From positions 1 to 8,135 of the forward strand of contig WJJN01000085.1 of the NCBI GenBank assembly GCA_014729735.1: 8,135 bases of DNA, given 5' to 3'. Position 1 is the stretch's first letter; every line of letters starts with the position of its first letter. The stretch is from Candidatus Zhuqueibacterota bacterium (GTDB lineage Bacteria > Zhuqueibacterota > Zhuqueibacteria > Thermofontimicrobiales > Thiofontviventaceae). The translations under genes and the position numbers were made by a program. Of the stretch, positions 6,841 through 8,135 are shown in pieces. The notes beneath the pieces were generated by a model that searched no databases, was not told the origin of the DNA, and saw only the letters and a list, made by a program, of their open reading frames with translations.

Positions 6841-8135
6841 ATGGCTTCAAAAAAACGAGTGCTGATTATCGGATTAGACGGCATAAATTTGGAGATAATC
6901 GAGCCACTCATTAGAGATAAAAAAGTGCCGGTTTTAGAGAAACTCCTCTCTCGATCGGCATTTTCTACAATAAGCTCTGTTTTGCCGGTCAATGCAGCGG
7001 CTGCATGGACATCATTGCTAACCGGGAAAAACTCGGGCAAACACAACATCTACGAATTTTATGATAAAACTAATGGCTCCTATCACCGAAATATTATCTC
7101 AAGTAGCGGGGTTACCTCGAAACGTGTGTGGGATATTTTAGGCGACCATGATCTTAAATCCATTGTGATGAATATTCCGGTTACCTATCCGCCATCGCCA
7201 GTTAACGGCATCATGGTCAGCGGTATGCTAACGAAACCGGATTCAAATTTTACTTATCCGGAAAATTTAACTGAAGAGCTGCGGTCGAAAAAATACATAA
7301 TCGATCTTTTCGGACATTATCGTAATACTTTGACAGATTACATGGAATTAGCGTTCCAGACCATCATTTACCGGCAGCAAGCATTTCTCGACCTGATCAA
7401 AAAAAATGAATGGGATTTTGCGGCACTGGCTTTCACTACAATTGATCGACTACAACAAACAATTTGGCAACAAAAATCACAAATTGAAAAACTGTTCATT
7501 AAACTGGATGAGCTCATTGGTGAAATTTTAACAGAAACTGACGATGGAAATACTTATGTCATGCTGCTTTCGAATTATGGATATCGTGATGTGACGAAGA
7601 AGTTTTTTGTAAATGAGTGGTTGAGCGATTTAGGATTGCTTTCGAAAAACATCAGCACCGGCAAGGCTTCGATCCCCAATCTGATCGAAGATTACTTTGA
7701 TTTCCGAAAGCAAAAGCCGCGGTTGATCCCTCATTTCCTGGCGAAAACCGGAATTACAAAAGATAATATTCGCTCGGTTTTGCCGGAATTTGTTTGTGAA
7801 ATGTTAAAAAAAAGAATGCCTGCAAGAATTCGCAAAATATTTCCCAAAGAAAATTTAGTAATAAACTGGGATAAGACGAAAGCGTATTTTCCTTCGGAGT
7901 ATGTGCACGGGATTCGAATTAATCTAAAGGGTCGAGAGCCAAACGGCATCGTTGAACCGGGCTGGAAATACGATCATCTGTGTGAAACGATTATTTCCGA
8001 GCTTAACCGATTGAAAGATCCCCACACCTTTGAAAATATTGTGGAACGCGTGCACAGGCGGGAAGAAATATTTACTGGTCAAAACTGCGAAAACGCACCG
8101 GATATTATTTTTGTCCTGAGAGACACACGATATTC
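6841..8135 (+). CDS. Alkaline-phosphatase-superfamily (type I phosphodiesterase-like) protein, probable pseudoenzyme, 3'-truncated by window
   Basis: The frame is open from ATG 6841 to the window end (431 residues visible), and roughly 100 more are expected for COG3379-type predicted AlkP phosphohydrolases. The fold signature is clear: VLIIGLDG (7-14), AAWTSLLTGKNSGKHNIYEF (54-73), KSIVMNIPVTYPPSPVNGIMVSGM (146-169), FTTIDRLQQTIW (198-209), INLKGREPNGIVEPG (360-374), APDIIFVL (419-426). Most active-site positions are changed. The nucleophile Thr/Ser four residues before W56 is A52. The metal-ligand His in D-R-x-Q-H is Q206. The SDHG motif reads S-N245-Y246-G. Only D13 and D202 remain of the visible ligands. 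There is no signal peptide or membrane segment in the visible part, so it is probably cytoplasmic. It follows the flippase after 101 bases. It may bind a phosphate- or lipid-linked glycan without cleaving it (inference). Confidence 0.82.
   Translation, partial: MASKKRVLIIGLDGINLEIIEPLIRDKKVPVLEKLLSRSAFSTISSVLPVNAAAAWTSLLTGKNSGKHNIYEFYDKTNGSYHRNIISSSGVTSKRVWDILGDHDLKSIVMNIPVTYPPSPVNGIMVSGMLTKPDSNFTYPENLTEELRSKKYIIDLFGHYRNTLTDYMELAFQTIIYRQQAFLDLIKKNEWDFAALAFTTIDRLQQTIWQQKSQIEKLFIKLDELIGEILTETDDGNTYVMLLSNYGYRDVTKKFFVNEWLSDLGLLSKNISTGKASIPNLIEDYFDFRKQKPRLIPHFLAKTGITKDNIRSVLPEFVCEMLKKRMPARIRKIFPKENLVINWDKTKAYFPSEYVHGIRINLKGREPNGIVEPGWKYDHLCETIISELNRLKDPHTFENIVERVHRREEIFTGQNCENAPDIIFVLRDTRY

Overview
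The window is one strand-uniform stretch of a bacterial surface-polysaccharide (O-antigen, capsule or exopolysaccharide) gene cluster. It holds seven protein genes, all on the + strand, and the two at the edges are cut by the window. Gaps between genes are 2, 39, 9, 55, 15 and 101 bases, so at least the first six look like one transcription unit. No RNA genes, mobile elements, CRISPR arrays or long repeats were seen, and no stretch over 300 bases lacks a gene. Base composition looks moderately AT-rich by eye. GTG and TTG starts are used, and some genes have clear Shine-Dalgarno sites. The Wzx/Wzy-type gene set suggests a Gram-negative-type bacterium, but nothing here fixes the phylum.

Layout: (1) the 3' part of a FemAB/CelD-like acyltransferase (2-820); (2) a second GNAT acetyltransferase starting 2 bases later (823-1458); (3) a polytopic O-antigen ligase/Wzy-like polymerase (1498-2934); (4) a GT4 glycosyltransferase (2944-4071); (5) a Gfo/Idh/MocA-fold protein lacking the usual catalytic residues (4127-5194); (6) a Wzx-like flippase (5210-6739); (7) the 5' part of an alkaline-phosphatase-superfamily protein (6841 to the window end) that has lost most visible active-site residues.

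A working model (inference): the glycosyltransferase extends a lipid-linked oligosaccharide, the acyltransferases decorate its sugars or a partner, the flippase moves the unit across the inner membrane, and the Wzy/ligase protein polymerises it or attaches it to an acceptor. No initiating phosphoglycosyltransferase, chain-length regulator or outer-membrane exporter lies in the window.

The most unusual feature is that two neighbouring genes, flanking the flippase, encode well-preserved enzyme folds whose catalytic residues are replaced. They look like maintained pseudoenzymes rather than decaying genes, because both reading frames are intact. Between the flippase gene and the phosphatase-like gene lies a set of inverted repeats that can form two mutually exclusive hairpins, one of them centred on the flippase stop codon.
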